A DNA stretch of 64,000 nt. Origin: Prevotella sp. Lineage in GTDB: Bacteria; Bacteroidota; Bacteroidia; Bacteroidales; Bacteroidaceae. This document shows positions 50,379-58,628 of the stretch, one piece after another. The notes below the pieces were generated by a model. That model saw only the letters and a program-made list of their open reading frames with translations. It was not told the DNA's origin and made no database searches. A program made the position numbers and the translations under genes. The stretch's first letter is position 1. Each line of letters starts with the position of its first letter. Where the stretch lies: the NCBI GenBank assembly GCA_017417465.1, contig JAFPZD010000250.1, positions 1-64,000 on the forward strand. The letters run 5' to 3'.

Positions 50379-51473
50379 TTAATGTATTTGATGGGAGTTA
50401 TGAGCAGTTGAGAGAAGGCCGCAAGCGGCGAAGATGTCTTGTCCTCGGCTGGCACGGATGGTGGCAAAGACGCCATGGCTGGTAAGATAGTCGCGCAGCC
50501 GCAGCAGCCGCTGCTCGTCGGTGGGTGGCAGGTCAGCGTCTGGTATGCTGTGGAAACGAATCAGGTTGACACGGCACTCCAAGCCCTGCAGCAGACTGAC
50601 GATGGCCTGCGCATGGCGCTGCGTGTCGTTGAGACCACCGAAGCAGATGTACTCGAACGAGCAGCGACGCTGGTGCGTAAAGTCGTACTGTCGCAGCAGG
50701 GCCACAGTGTCGTCGATGGGCATGGCCGCCTCAGCAGGCATGAGCTGTTGTCGCTGCTCATGGAAGGGCGAGTGGAGCGAGATGGCCACGTGGCACTGGC
50801 TCTCGTCGAGGAAGCGCTTCAGCTTGTTGCGGACGCCGACGCTGCTGACCGTGATGCGTTTGGGACTCCAGGCATAGCCGTCGGAGGCGGTGAGGATGGT
50901 GGTGGCACGCATCACGGCGTCGAGATTGTCCATCGGCTCGCCCTGCCCCATGAAAACGATGTTCGTCAGCTGGTCACGCTCAGGGAGCGCATATACCTGG
51001 TTCAGTATGTCGGCAGCGGTGAGGTTTCCCTGCCAGCCTTGCTTGCCCGTCTGGCAGAAGAGGCAGTTCATCTTGCAGCCCACCTGACAGGAGACGCAGA
51101 GCGTGGCACGGTCGTCGTCGGGTATGAAGACGGTCTCTACAAATTGAGAATTGGGAATTGAGAATTGAGAATTGGGAACTGGGAATTGAGAATTGTTTCC
51201 AGTGCGTACAGGGAAGAGGTACTTGACGGTACCGTCCTGCGAGTGCTGGGCATGGATGGGGGACATGGCGCCGACGACGAATCGCTCGTTGAGGCGTTCG
51301 CGGTTCTGTCGCGAGATGTTGGTCATCTCGTCGATGGTGCTGACATGGCGGTCGTAGAGCCATCGCGCCATCTGCCCACCCGTGAAGGCGGGCATGCCCA
51401 GGCTCTGCGCGACAGCCTTCAGCTCGTCGCCCGTCATCCCAAGGAGTATCTGCTTGCCGTCTGCCATTGTCAA
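50379..51473 (-). CDS. rlmN: 23S rRNA (adenine-2503-C2) methyltransferase RlmN with repeat insert
   Basis: A 364-aa radical-SAM rRNA/tRNA methyltransferase. The [4Fe-4S] motif is CKMNCLFC, with the S-adenosylmethionine region GQGEPMDNLDAV following and a conserved CGGLNDTQRHA-like part; the C-terminal SRGQDIFAACGLL has the methylation-active Cys. Residues about 93-111, just ahead of the cluster motif, are NSQFPVPNSQFSIPNSQF, encoded by AATTGAGAATTGGG repeats at 51140-51196. This is an in-frame insertion in an otherwise standard enzyme. ATGs at 51473 and 51467 are both possible. It lies 9 bases after the epimerase gene. Confidence 0.93.
   Translation of the reverse strand: MTMADGKQILLGMTGDELKAVAQSLGMPAFTGGQMARWLYDRHVSTIDEMTNISRQNRERLNERFVVGAMSPIHAQHSQDGTVKYLFPVRTGNNSQFPVPNSQFSIPNSQFVETVFIPDDDRATLCVSCQVGCKMNCLFCQTGKQGWQGNLTAADILNQVYALPERDQLTNIVFMGQGEPMDNLDAVMRATTILTASDGYAWSPKRITVSSVGVRNKLKRFLDESQCHVAISLHSPFHEQRQQLMPAEAAMPIDDTVALLRQYDFTHQRRCSFEYICFGGLNDTQRHAQAIVSLLQGLECRVNLIRFHSIPDADLPPTDEQRLLRLRDYLTSHGVFATIRASRGQDIFAACGLLSTAHNSHQIH
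51140..51196 (-). repeat. AATTGAGAATTG repeats inside rlmN
   Basis: About eight 7-base units (AATTGAG/AATTGGG), in frame, encoding repeated NSQF(S/P)(I/V)P. Confidence 0.9.
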
Positions 51474-51482
51474 CGGTGTTGT

Positions 51483-52532
51483 TTATGCTTTTCCGTAAAA
51501 CGAGGCATACCACTCGGCGAAAGCCCGCAGGCCGTCGCGCAGCGATGTCGAGGGTTTGAAGCCATAGTCACGCTCCAGTGCCGAGGTGTCAGCGTAGGTC
51601 ACAGGGACGTCGCCAGGCTGCATGGGCACCAGCTCTTTGTGGGCCTCGAAGTCGTAGTCGGCAGGCAGCACACCTGCCCTTATGAGCTCCTGCTGCAGGA
51701 TATCAACGAAGGTAAGCAGATTTTCGGGCTGATTATTACCGATGTTGTAGACATTATACGGCGGCACGGGGAGGCCATCCTCGCCATTGCGCTTCTCAGG
51801 TGCGCCCTGCATGATGCGTACGACGCCCTCTACAATGTCGTCGACAAAGGTAAAGTCGCGCTTGCAGTTGCCGAAATTGAAAATCTGAATGGTCTCACCA
51901 CGGCGCAACTTGTTGGTGAATCCGAAGTAGGCCATGTCGGGACGCCCTGCAGGACCGTAGACGGTAAAGAAGCGCAAGCCCGTCGAAGGGATGTTGTAGA
52001 GCTTCGAGTAGGCGTGGGCCAGCAGTTCGTTCGACTTCTTAGTGGCCGCATAGAGCGACACGGGGTTGTCGACCTTGTCGTCGGTGCTGTAAGGCACCTT
52101 CTTGTTTGAGCCGTAGACACTCGACGAACTGGCGTAGACCAGGTGCTCGACGGGGTTGTGACGGCAAGCCTCCAGGATGTTGTAGAAGCCGATGAGATTC
52201 GACTGGATATAGGCGTCGGGATTGGTGATGGAGTAGCGCACGCCAGCCTGCGCGGCCAAGTTGACGACGACGGCGGGCTTGTGCTCAGCAAAGAGCCGGT
52301 CGATGAGGTCACGGTCGGCAATGTCGCCACGGACGAAGACGAAGCGTGGGTCTTTCAGCGCATCGAGGCGCATCTCCTTGAGGCGCACGTCGTAGTAGTC
52401 GTTCATGTTGTCGATGCCGATAATGGTGGCTGTGTGGGTGTCGTGGAGCAGGCGCTTCACAAGATTCGAGCCGATGAAGCCGGCAGCGCCAGTGACAAGA
52501 ATGGTTTTGTTTTCTAATGAGATGGTTGTCAT
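51483..52532 (-). CDS. NAD-dependent NDP-sugar epimerase (UDP-glucuronate 4-epimerase-like)
   Basis: A 349-aa extended-SDR sugar-nucleotide enzyme. The cofactor motif is VTGAAGFIGSNLVKRLL (residues 14-30); YAATKKSNELLAHAYSKLYN (about 162-181) holds the catalytic Tyr-x3-Lys, and GLRFFTVYGPAGRPDMAYF is typical of UDP-glucuronate 4-epimerases, which interconvert UDP-GlcA and UDP-GalA. The match is to the LspL/Cap1J type rather than GalE. It is 15 bases after the nucleotidyltransferase gene, so in the operon it would act on that enzyme's product. Specificity for uronic acids is inferred. Confidence 0.85.
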   Translation of the reverse strand: MTTISLENKTILVTGAAGFIGSNLVKRLLHDTHTATIIGIDNMNDYYDVRLKEMRLDALKDPRFVFVRGDIADRDLIDRLFAEHKPAVVVNLAAQAGVRYSITNPDAYIQSNLIGFYNILEACRHNPVEHLVYASSSSVYGSNKKVPYSTDDKVDNPVSLYAATKKSNELLAHAYSKLYNIPSTGLRFFTVYGPAGRPDMAYFGFTNKLRRGETIQIFNFGNCKRDFTFVDDIVEGVVRIMQGAPEKRNGEDGLPVPPYNVYNIGNNQPENLLTFVDILQQELIRAGVLPADYDFEAHKELVPMQPGDVPVTYADTSALERDYGFKPSTSLRDGLRAFAEWYASFYGKA

Positions 52533-52547
52533 ACTGTCAGGGGTGTT

Positions 52548-53309
52548 TTATGCAAAGAGGCGCTGTGCCTCGTAGTAAGTGTCAAGAGAACCAATGTCGA
52601 AGCGGCCAGCAGTCATGGGCCAGGCGTGCATTGTGGTGTGCTCCACCATGTAGTGGGCCAGGTTGCCAGGAGCATCCTTGCCACAGCCGTTATCCACGGC
52701 GCCACGCACCAGCGGCAGGTCTTTCTTCAGATAGATATAGAAGGGTGGCACGGCCCAGTGCGACTTGGGCTGCTGGGGTTTCTCCTCCATGTTGAGCACG
52801 CGCCACTGATCGTCTACAACGATGACGCCCGTGCGCTGAAGTTTCTCAATAGAGGGCTGTTCATGGCACATGATGCACGACGTCTGCTTCTCGCGAGCGA
52901 AGTCTACAAACTCCTGGAACGAAAAATAGAGGATGTTGTCGGCAGCAGCAACCAGGAGGTCGTCGTCGATTGGAGCATTGAGATTTGAGTCTTGAGAATT
53001 GGGAGCACCGTTGATGGCAAGGAGAAGGTCGCAGACGGCGCCGAGACGCGTCTCGTTGGTCTCCGTTCCATCGTCAATGATGGTGATAGGCTTCTGGCCC
53101 TTGCGGTTGGCGGCCCACTCGTCGAAGATGTGGGCAAACTTATGATTGGTGACGACGATATGCTCGGTGATGTCGCTGATGGTGTCGAGGTCGTCGAGCA
53201 TGCGGTCGAGAATGGTGGTCTGCCCAATCTTGAGCAGCGGCTTGGGAAAGTTCTTTGTCAGCTCGCCTAAACGGGTGGCGTAGCCAGCGGCTATGATGAT
53301 GGTTTTCAT
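52548..53309 (-). CDS. Sugar-1-phosphate nucleotidyltransferase
   Basis: A 253-aa nucleotidyltransferase of the RmlA/MurU-like GT-A fold. The nucleotide loop is IIIAAGYATRLGELTKNFPKP (Lys-Pro of the signature at the end; shown here without flanks), DDDLLVAAADNILYF supplies a metal Asp, and GTETNETRLGAV resembles the triphosphate-side loop. It would join a sugar-1-phosphate to a nucleotide. Residues about 103-112 (NSQDSNLNAP) derive from a TTGAGAATTGGG repeat at 52974-53005 and interrupt the usual loop. It is 18 bases after the GHMP kinase gene, consistent with kinase-then-pyrophosphorylase salvage. Confidence 0.85.
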   Translation of the reverse strand: MKTIIIAAGYATRLGELTKNFPKPLLKIGQTTILDRMLDDLDTISDITEHIVVTNHKFAHIFDEWAANRKGQKPITIIDDGTETNETRLGAVCDLLLAINGAPNSQDSNLNAPIDDDLLVAAADNILYFSFQEFVDFAREKQTSCIMCHEQPSIEKLQRTGVIVVDDQWRVLNMEEKPQQPKSHWAVPPFYIYLKKDLPLVRGAVDNGCGKDAPGNLAHYMVEHTTMHAWPMTAGRFDIGSLDTYYEAQRLFA

Positions 53310-53327
53310 AATGTGTCCCTAAGGGTA

Positions 53328-54515
53328 TTACAGGAAGTCAACGCCATTGGCGGGGTCGCAGAAGAAGAGCTCAAAGGAATCGCGATATTGCGGGTACTGC
53401 TTCAGATACTCGTCGGTGACGTGACGACGGATGCTGTCCTCCTTGGCTGGGTCGACCAGCGCAATGCAGGCTCCCTTGAAGCCAGCACCACTGAAGCGTC
53501 CGCCATAGACGCCGTCGGTCTCACGCAATATCTTGTAGATGGCGATAAGCTCTGGCGAGCCACACTCGTAGTTGTTCATCGAGCTTTCGCAACTCTGGAA
53601 TATCAGTTCGCCAAATTTCTTGATGTCGCCCTCCTGCCAAGCCTTGACGCCATCCTCCACGCGATCGCACTCCGTGTAGAAGTGGCGGGCACGCTTCGCA
53701 AAACGCTCAGGCATCTTGTCCTCATACTTACGGAACACAGCCTCGTCGACGTCACGCAGGCGTGTCTCCTGCAGCTCACGCAACGGCTCGTTCTCGTAGG
53801 CTTGCATAATCCAGGCGGCCGTCTTGCACTCCGACACGCGCAGGTTGTAGTCGGTGCCCGTCAGTTTGCGAGTGACGCCACTGAAGAAGATGCCCAGCTT
53901 GAAAGGCAGCGGCTGGCGCCCGTCTCCGAAGGGCAACAACTTGTACTCCGACGTCCGCGTATCCAGATAGAGCAGTTTGTCGGCCTCACAGAGCACCACA
54001 CAGGCCTGATCGAGAATACCGTTGTTCAAGCCGACGTAGTTACGTTCGGCACGGCTGGCATAGTCGATTATCTGCATGCGTGTAAGCCCCAGCTGGTTCA
54101 CCTTGTCGATGGCCATGACGAAGCCACAGAGCAGTGCTGCCGACGACGACAGGCCACCAATGGGCATCGAGCCTTGAATGATGCCACGCACGCCTTGGCG
54201 CAACTGGAAGTCCTGCTGAAGGGCCCAGACGGCGCCACGCAGGTAGTCGCCCCAGTTCTGCTGCTTCTCGTCGATGGGCCGCTGCACGTTAAACGTCATC
54301 AGACCCTCGAACGACAGCGATGCCATCTCCACTTTCCCCGTCTCAGTAGCCGAGAAAAGGAACTCTATGCCGCTGTCAAAGGCGAAGCCGCTCACCAGCC
54401 CGTGCTGGTGGTCAACATGTGCGCCCAATGGGCAGATTCTATACGGGGCAAAGAGCTGGTAGAGCGCGTCGCCCTTGCCGAAAAATGTGCGATATGCCTG
54501 GAAGAGGTCTCTCAT
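53328..54515 (-). CDS. GHMP sugar-1-kinase (galactokinase/galacturonokinase-like)
   Basis: A 395-aa GHMP kinase, forming a sugar-1-phosphate from ATP. The ATP loop is IGGLSSSAALLCGF (about residue 115). The sugar-binding signature FAPYRICPLGAHVDHQHG (about 21-38) differs from ordinary galactokinase (GRVNLIGEHTDYN-like) and, as I recall, is closer to the plant galacturonokinase motif. SGAGFKGACIALVD near the C-terminus is the third GHMP motif. It heads a six-gene leftward operon (kinase, nucleotidyltransferase, epimerase, rlmN, pdxA, UPF0104) from promoter 54547-54554. Galactose, galacturonate or another hexose/amino sugar could be the substrate; uncertain. Confidence 0.85.
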   Translation of the reverse strand: MRDLFQAYRTFFGKGDALYQLFAPYRICPLGAHVDHQHGLVSGFAFDSGIEFLFSATETGKVEMASLSFEGLMTFNVQRPIDEKQQNWGDYLRGAVWALQQDFQLRQGVRGIIQGSMPIGGLSSSAALLCGFVMAIDKVNQLGLTRMQIIDYASRAERNYVGLNNGILDQACVVLCEADKLLYLDTRTSEYKLLPFGDGRQPLPFKLGIFFSGVTRKLTGTDYNLRVSECKTAAWIMQAYENEPLRELQETRLRDVDEAVFRKYEDKMPERFAKRARHFYTECDRVEDGVKAWQEGDIKKFGELIFQSCESSMNNYECGSPELIAIYKILRETDGVYGGRFSGAGFKGACIALVDPAKEDSIRRHVTDEYLKQYPQYRDSFELFFCDPANGVDFL

Positions 54516-54546
54516 TTCACCTATTTATATTGATGTATACGAGCTG

Positions 54547-54554
54547 CAAAGGTA
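54547..54554 (-). promoter_or_regulatory. Promoter TTG-N20-TACCTTTG for the kinase operon
   Basis: CAAAGGTA at 54547-54554 with CAA at 54575-54577 on the plus strand gives TTG-N20-TACCTTTG reading left, 31 bases before the kinase start. It is divergent from the fusion-protein promoter 75 bases away. Confidence 0.78.
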
Positions 54555-54628
54555 CGAAAATTTGTTCATACTCCCAAGTCTTTTTGCGAAAAACAGCCTT
54601 TTCCTTTTGATTTATCACGTTTTTTTAG

Positions 54629-54636
54629 TACTTTTG
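54629..54636 (+). promoter_or_regulatory. Promoter TTTG-N19-TACTTTTG for the GT-DUF4922-SpoIID gene
   Basis: TTTG at 54606-54609, a 19-base spacer and TACTTTTG at 54629-54636, 19 bases before the ATG. Confidence 0.75.
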
Positions 54637-54655
54637 CACGGAAAATCGAACCATT

Positions 54656-57600
54656 ATGACTCAACAGACCGACATTTTCATGCCTTTCGGGGTGGCAGAA
54701 CACGACGAAGCACTGCTCACATCACTGCTCAACAGCCCTGCCATCCGACATATCGTACTGCTCACCGACCAGCCGACGAGTAACCACCACGACGCCACGG
54801 AGACGCTGGTGCTTCCTGGGCGCATCGCCGCCACAGCATCGCTACGCCTGATAGCCGCTCAGAGCGAGGCCGACTACGTATGCCTTGTCACCAAATCCAC
54901 GCCGCTGCAGCTTGGCGAAGGGTCCATCGAGCGTCTGCTCCGCGTGGCTACCGACAGTGGTGCAGCAATGGTCTACGCCGACTATCTTGAGAGGGAGGAG
55001 GAAGGAATAAAGAAGCATCCTGTCATTGACTACCAGACAGGGGCTGTCCGTGACGACTTCGACTTCGGACCCCTGCTGTTCGTTCGTGGCGACCTGCTGC
55101 GGCAGTGGGCACGCGAGGCTGACGGCGACTGGCAGTATGCTGGGCTCTACGACTTGCGTCTCTTCCTCAGCCGACAGGGCGAGTTGCTCCACCTGAACGA
55201 ATTCCTCTACACCGTAGTCAACGACGACCAACGCCTGTCGGGCGAGAAGCAGTTCGACTACGTGAATCCGGCCAACCGCGACGTGCAGATTGAGATGGAG
55301 CAGGTGTGCACACGCCACCTGGCTGCCATCGGAGCCAAGCTCGACACATCGAGCCCGCTGACCGTCGACTTCGACGAACAGCCCTTCAACGTGGAGGCAT
55401 CGGTCGTCATTCCTGTCTACAACCGTGCACGTACCATTGCCGACGCTGTGAACAGCGCCCTCAGCCAGCAGGCTTCGTTTGGCTTCAACGTCATCGTCGT
55501 CGACAACCACTCCACCGACGGCACCAGCGAATTGCTCGCCAACATCGCCGACGAGCGTCTCATCGTCATCACCCCTGAGCGCCACGACTTGGGCATAGGT
55601 GGCTGTTGGAACGCTGCCATCAACAACGCTGCCTGCGGTCGCTTCGCCGTGCAGCTCGACAGCGACGACCTCTACGCTTCGCCACACACACTGCAGCGCA
55701 TCGTCGACGAGTTCCGCCGACAGAAGTGCGCCATGGTCGTCGGCAGCTACCGCATGTGCGACTTCCAGCTGCAGACGCTGCCGCCAGGACTCATCGCCCA
55801 CCGTGAGTGGACCGACGAGAACGGGCCAAACAACGCCCTGCGCATCAACGGTCTTGGCGCCCCACGCGCCTTCTTCACACCACTGTTGCGCGAGCTACAG
55901 CTGCCCAACACCAGCTATGGCGAAGACTATGCCATGGGCCTCGCCTTCTCACGCCAGTATCGCATCGGGCGCATCTACGACGAGCTCTACCTCTGCCGAC
56001 GCTGGGATGGCAACAGCGACGCCGCCCTCAGCCAAGAGCGCATCAACGCCAACAACCTCTACAAGGACCGCCTACGCACCATAGAGATTAAGGCCCGCCA
56101 GCAGCTAAACACCCAACGCACCACACGCGACACGACTCGCTTCTCAATCCCCAATCTTCAGTCTTCGCCTCTCTCACGCTACTTCGACCGCCAGCTGCGA
56201 ACGTGGCCAGCCACCTGCCAGCGCTATCGCGACCTGACAAAGGTGGAGACGCGCGAACTCGTGGCCGACGCCTTCACCTTCGTGGCCCAGCATAACCCTG
56301 CACGCATCCGTTCAACAGGTGCCGACATCAGCAAGGAGGCACTCGCCGCACGCCCCTGCTTCCTCTGCCGTGACAACAGGCCCACAGAACAGCTGACAAA
56401 GCCCCTCGGCAGTGGCTTCGAACTACTGGTGAACCCCTACCCCATCCTGCCGATGCATTTCACCATTGCAGCCACAAAGCACCAGCCACAGCAGGTGCGT
56501 GGCATGTACAGCGAGATGCTGCGGCTACTGAAGACTTACCCAGAGCTGACCGTCTTCTACAACGGACCGCTCTGCGGAGCCTCCGCACCTGACCATGCCC
56601 ACCTGCAGGCAGCCATCACCACCGGTCGCGACGGCGACAGCCTGCTGCCCCTGCAACGCCAGTGGCAACGCCTGCAGCACAACCTCGACACCATTATCGA
56701 GGGCGACGACGGCTCCTCGCTGAACGTTGTCAACGACTACCCATGCGCATGCCTGGCCATCCGTGCCAAGAGCAGCACGCAGAGCCAACAACTCTTCGCC
56801 CTCCTTTATAATGAGATGACAATTGCCAAGGGACAAAGCGAGCCTATGATGAACGTGCTCTGCTGGCAACAGGCCGACGAGTTGCTCACCATCGTGTTCC
56901 CACGACAGAAGCATCGTCCAGACTGCTACTACCAGAGCGACACCCCACTCATGGTCAGTCCTGGTGCACTCGACATGGCAGGCCTGATTATCACGCCACG
57001 ACAGGAGGACTACAGCCGTCTCACAGCACAGCAGGCACAGGCCATCATCCATGAGTGTGCACTCACGGCACCTGCCCTTCAGGCACTTGTCGACCGTCTG
57101 CGTCAGACGGCCACAAAGCCACACTACACCTCGTTCTACATCGACGAGCCGCAGGTCAGCGTTGGCATCGTCAGCGCCGAAAGCATCGACTTCGTGCTCA
57201 ACGGCAGCTATCAGGTTAAAGGCGAGACGGTCAGCGGACGCCATACCGTCGCCGTCAGCGAGGGGGCTCTCCTCTGGCGTGGGCAGCAGTACCGTGAGCT
57301 GCGCTTCACACCACTGGCCACAAGCACCTCGTCGTTCACCCTCGACGACGTCACCATCGGCGTAGGGTTCCACTGGGAGCGCCACGAAGCACAGACTTTC
57401 CACGGGGTGCTACACCTCGTCGTCGAGTCCGACCGCGTGCAGGCCATCAACGAGCTACCCGTAGAGCAGTACCTCGAGAGCGTCATCTCAAGCGAGATGA
57501 GCGCCACCTCGTCGGCAGAGCTTCTCAAGGCCCACGCCGTCATCTCACGCTCATGGCTTCTGGTGCAGATGAAGCACCGTGAGGAGCGCGCACGACGAAA

Positions 57601-58366
57601 GGGCGAGAGCAGCTTCTTCTCGTTCATCAAGAAAGACGACGAACTGCTGAGATGGTACGACCGCGAAGAGCACACACTCTTCGACGTCTGCGCCGACGAC
57701 CACTGCCAGCGCTACCAGGGCATCACGCGTGCCTATAGCCCAGCCGTCAGCGAGGCCGTACGCGCCACACGCGGACAGGTGCTGCAATACGACGGCCAGC
57801 TCTGCGACGCACGCTTCTCGAAGTGCTGTGGCGGGCGCACCGAGGAGTTCCAGTATTGCTGGGACGACACGCCAAAGCCCTACCTCGTCTCCGTACAAGA
57901 TCCCTTCTGCAACACACGCGACCGCAAGGTCCTCGCGCAGGTGCTCAACGACTACGATCAGGAGACGCCCGACTTCTACCAGTGGCGCGTCGACTACACG
58001 CAGGAGCAGCTCAGCGAGCTCGTCAGCCGTAAGCTGAAGATGGACTTCGGCACCATCACCGACCTCGTACCACTCGACCGAGGAAAGAGCGGGCGCATCT
58101 GGCGTCTGAAGATCGTGGGCACCAACCGCACCTTCACCATCGGCAAGGAGCTCGAGATACGACGCGCACTCTCCGAGACTCACCTTTACAGCTCAGCCTT
58201 CGACGTCGAGAAACGCGCCGGTCACTTCATCCTCAACGGCCACGGCTGGGGACACGGCGTAGGCCTCTGCCAGATTGGCGCTGCCATGATGGGCGAACGT
58301 GGCTATAGCTATAGCGACATCCTCCTCTACTATTACCGTGGAGCACAGATCTCCAAAGTCTACTGA
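54656..58366 (+). CDS. Trifunctional fusion: glycosyltransferase(s) - DUF4922 (HIT/GalT-like) - SpoIID/LytB domain
   Basis: A 1236-aa fusion with no signal peptide or membrane segment. Residues about 1-235 look like a degenerate GT-A domain ([24 protein letters not shown]). Residues 243-480 are a clear GT2 glycosyltransferase ([20 protein letters not shown], then QLDSDDLY as the metal motif). Residues about 535-815 are DUF4922: [10 protein letters not shown], then DHAHLQAA, the His-x-His-x-Gln signature of HIT/Ap4A phosphorylase/GalT enzymes. Residues about 830-1236 are SpoIID/LytB ([37 protein letters not shown]), a denuded-glycan lytic transglycosylase domain normally exported. The stop is followed by AmpG-like permease 262 bases on. 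Together these suggest cytoplasmic handling of glycan fragments. Three chemistries in one chain is the key oddity. Confidence 0.85.
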   Translation: MTQQTDIFMPFGVAEHDEALLTSLLNSPAIRHIVLLTDQPTSNHHDATETLVLPGRIAATASLRLIAAQSEADYVCLVTKSTPLQLGEGSIERLLRVATDSGAAMVYADYLEREEEGIKKHPVIDYQTGAVRDDFDFGPLLFVRGDLLRQWAREADGDWQYAGLYDLRLFLSRQGELLHLNEFLYTVVNDDQRLSGEKQFDYVNPANRDVQIEMEQVCTRHLAAIGAKLDTSSPLTVDFDEQPFNVEASVVIPVYNRARTIADAVNSALSQQASFGFNVIVVDNHSTDGTSELLANIADERLIVITPERHDLGIGGCWNAAINNAACGRFAVQLDSDDLYASPHTLQRIVDEFRRQKCAMVVGSYRMCDFQLQTLPPGLIAHREWTDENGPNNALRINGLGAPRAFFTPLLRELQLPNTSYGEDYAMGLAFSRQYRIGRIYDELYLCRRWDGNSDAALSQERINANNLYKDRLRTIEIKARQQLNTQRTTRDTTRFSIPNLQSSPLSRYFDRQLRTWPATCQRYRDLTKVETRELVADAFTFVAQHNPARIRSTGADISKEALAARPCFLCRDNRPTEQLTKPLGSGFELLVNPYPILPMHFTIAATKHQPQQVRGMYSEMLRLLKTYPELTVFYNGPLCGASAPDHAHLQAAITTGRDGDSLLPLQRQWQRLQHNLDTIIEGDDGSSLNVVNDYPCACLAIRAKSSTQSQQLFALLYNEMTIAKGQSEPMMNVLCWQQADELLTIVFPRQKHRPDCYYQSDTPLMVSPGALDMAGLIITPRQEDYSRLTAQQAQAIIHECALTAPALQALVDRLRQTATKPHYTSFYIDEPQVSVGIVSAESIDFVLNGSYQVKGETVSGRHTVAVSEGALLWRGQQYRELRFTPLATSTSSFTLDDVTIGVGFHWERHEAQTFHGVLHLVVESDRVQAINELPVEQYLESVISSEMSATSSAELLKAHAVISRSWLLVQMKHREERARRKGESSFFSFIKKDDELLRWYDREEHTLFDVCADDHCQRYQGITRAYSPAVSEAVRATRGQVLQYDGQLCDARFSKCCGGRTEEFQYCWDDTPKPYLVSVQDPFCNTRDRKVLAQVLNDYDQETPDFYQWRVDYTQEQLSELVSRKLKMDFGTITDLVPLDRGKSGRIWRLKIVGTNRTFTIGKELEIRRALSETHLYSSAFDVEKRAGHFILNGHGWGHGVGLCQIGAAMMGERGYSYSDILLYYYRGAQISKVY

Positions 58367-58390
58367 ATACGTGTGACGCAGATTCACACT

Positions 58391-58478
58391 GAAGTGCCAC
58401 TTCCCGACCCGAGAAGTGGCACTTCCTAACCTGGGAAGTGTCCCTTCGCCACTTTCGAACCGGCACTTCGTCCGAACA
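58391..58478. repeat. 22-bp tandem array, 4 copies
   Basis: Four 22-base units begin GAAGTGCCACTTC, GAAGTGGCACTTC, GAAGTGTCCCTTC and GAACCGGCACTTC at 58391, 58413, 58435 and 58457. The first two GAAGTGSCACTTC cores are exact reverse complements of each other, giving a 13-bp stem. It lies 25 bases after the stop of the fusion gene and could end its transcript. Confidence 0.85.
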
Positions 58479-58537
58479 GCCTATAGCAAAAGAGCAACTT
58501 TCCCCCGCTTTTTCTTGCCAATTCCAGAAATAATTCG

Positions 58538-58545
58538 TACCTTTG
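58538..58545 (+). promoter_or_regulatory. Promoter TTG-N20-TACCTTTG for AmpG-like gene
   Basis: TTG at 58515-58517, a 20-base spacer and TACCTTTG at 58538-58545, 83 bases before the start. Confidence 0.75.
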
Positions 58546-58628
58546 CCCACAAATTGCGCCGTTCAGTCGGACTTGCGCCGTAGAATTAACAAATTCTTAT
58601 ACCCCGTAAACGATTAAGAATCAGTGTT

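Noticed and set aside
54842-55801. Long antisense frame in the fusion gene
   Set aside because: It is a by-product of high GC content and codon bias of the real gene; it shows no motif.
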